Shown: positions 63,291 to 64,000 of the stretch, one piece after another
Position numbering within the stretch: the first letter of the stretch is position 1
Layout of the letters: each line of letters opens with the position of its first letter
NCBI RefSeq assembly: GCF_000425165.1
Contig: NZ_AULG01000014.1
Location: forward strand, 1 to 64,000
Reading direction: 5' to 3'
DNA: 64,000 bases
Origin: Photobacterium halotolerans DSM 18316
GTDB lineage: Bacteria; Pseudomonadota; Gammaproteobacteria; Enterobacterales; Vibrionaceae
Notes under the pieces: model-generated
Seen by the model: only the letters and a program-made list of their open reading frames with translations
Told to the model about the DNA's origin: nothing
The model's database searches: none
Program-made: the position numbers and the translations under genes

Positions 63291-64000
63291 ATGAATACTA
63301 CCCTGGAACTGGCCATTTCCTTATGCTGTCAACTGGGTTTGGCGAGCGGTCAAGGTAAGGTAAATACGGCACTAAAAGGTGTCAGCCTGTTTAAAATTAC
63401 CCAGTATCATCATGTTACCCCGCAGATGTACCAACAAGGCGTGGTCGTTATTTTTCAGGGCAATAAAATTGGCCATCTGAATGACTATCGATTTGAGTAC
63501 GACACAGAACATTGCCTGATTGTGTCAGCACCATACCCCATTGCCTGTGAAACCTTTGCGTCGGAGCAGGCGCCGCTGATCGGTATTGATATCGGGTTCG
63601 ACCACAGCGTGATTCGCCAGCTGGTCGATGATATGGAAGCGGATCTGGGGGCCGATTATTTCGCCTCTCAGCAGCAGCACAAAGGCGTGGCCGCCTCGCC
63701 TGTCACACCTGAGATTAATGATTGTATGCAGCGATTATTATCGGTTCTGCATACCCCTATTGATGCAAAATTACTGGGGCCGCAGATACTCAGAGAGTTT
63801 TTTTACCGCCTGCTGCAAAGTGATCAGCGATCCCTGCTTGCCCAGTATGTGAAGCAAGACAGCGCGTTGGCCCGCGTATCAGGTGTGATAGAGCATGTGC
63901 AGCTGCACTATGCGGATAAGCTGGCGGTGGATGATCTGGCTGACATGGCAGGCATGAGCATTTCTGCCTTTCACCGTGCATTTAAGCAAGTTGTCACCGA
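63291..64000 (+). CDS. yqhC: YqhC-like AraC-family regulator (partial, runs off the window)
   Basis: The frame is open from the ATG at 63291 to the last base (236 codons). It contains the AraC_N sensor region (GVSLFKITQYHHVTPQMYQQ, VVVIFQGNKIGHLND, CLIVSAPYPIACETFASEQA) and the beginning of the first helix-turn-helix (ADKLAVDDLADMAGMSISAF). Divergence from yqhD with about 170 bases between starts repeats the E. coli arrangement, where YqhC activates yqhD in response to aldehydes. Confidence 0.88.
   Translation, partial: MNTTLELAISLCCQLGLASGQGKVNTALKGVSLFKITQYHHVTPQMYQQGVVVIFQGNKIGHLNDYRFEYDTEHCLIVSAPYPIACETFASEQAPLIGIDIGFDHSVIRQLVDDMEADLGADYFASQQQHKGVAASPVTPEINDCMQRLLSVLHTPIDAKLLGPQILREFFYRLLQSDQRSLLAQYVKQDSALARVSGVIEHVQLHYADKLAVDDLADMAGMSISAFHRAFKQVVT

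Overview
The window is chromosomal DNA from a Gammaproteobacterium, most likely a member of the Vibrionaceae (Photobacterium, Vibrio or a relative). This rests on LeuE, PbpC, PtsG, YqhD and YdeP-type proteins that resemble enteric/vibrio versions, on type VI secretion (T6SS) accessory cargo, and on moderate G+C with AT-rich islands. Species cannot be assigned from the sequence alone. No rRNA, tRNA, CRISPR array, transposase or integrase was recognised.

Region 1 (1-8.3 kb) is the end of a T6SS cargo cluster. It holds the C-terminus of a thiolase/ketosynthase-like protein, a protein carrying all three MIX (marker for type VI effectors) motifs, a membrane-anchored beta-propeller protein and a 1571-residue protein with a central OmpA-like peptidoglycan-binding domain and hydrophobic segments. 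It ends at a terminator. Region 2 (8.4-16.1 kb) is ordinary metabolism and export: a GNAT, a GFA-family protein, an AraC regulator with a LysE exporter, leuE, an EamA exporter with a divergent AraC regulator, and a DeoR / Gfo-Idh-MocA / UPF0303 operon. Region 3 (16.2-20.2 kb) has a zinc-ribbon protein, a secreted LasA-like M23 endopeptidase, a YidD-like protein and a receiver-TPR protein.

Region 4 (20.6-32 kb) is a second T6SS island. A DUF4150 PAAR-like spike protein is followed by a 715-residue effector with two M23-type domains (the first degenerate, the second with intact zinc ligands) and an EF-hand. After it come about ten small exported proteins. Two families recur (three copies and two copies), one copy is frameshifted in a T7 run, one gene is a remnant, and two proteins belong to lysozyme-inhibitor-like families. 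I read this as an accumulated periplasmic immunity array against cell-wall hydrolases.

Region 5 (32-40.2 kb) encodes envelope functions: a polysaccharide deacetylase, a bacterial alpha-2-macroglobulin with a thioester motif, and its partner PbpC. Region 6 (40.3-54.4 kb) is the most unusual regulatory arrangement. Two paralogous response regulator / histidine kinase / periplasmic glucose-binding-protein modules, resembling Pseudomonas GltR-GtrS-GtsA but with no ABC permease or ATPase genes beside them, flank a PtsG-type glucose PTS permease, an exported PIG-L deacetylase and a YdeP-like molybdoenzyme. SixA follows.

Region 7 (54.4-64 kb) has a soluble PAS-PAS chemoreceptor, an operon for an outer-membrane barrel, a LolA-like periplasmic protein and an MMPL/RND transporter with a TetR regulator upstream, then yqhD divergent from a yqhC-like AraC regulator that runs off the window.
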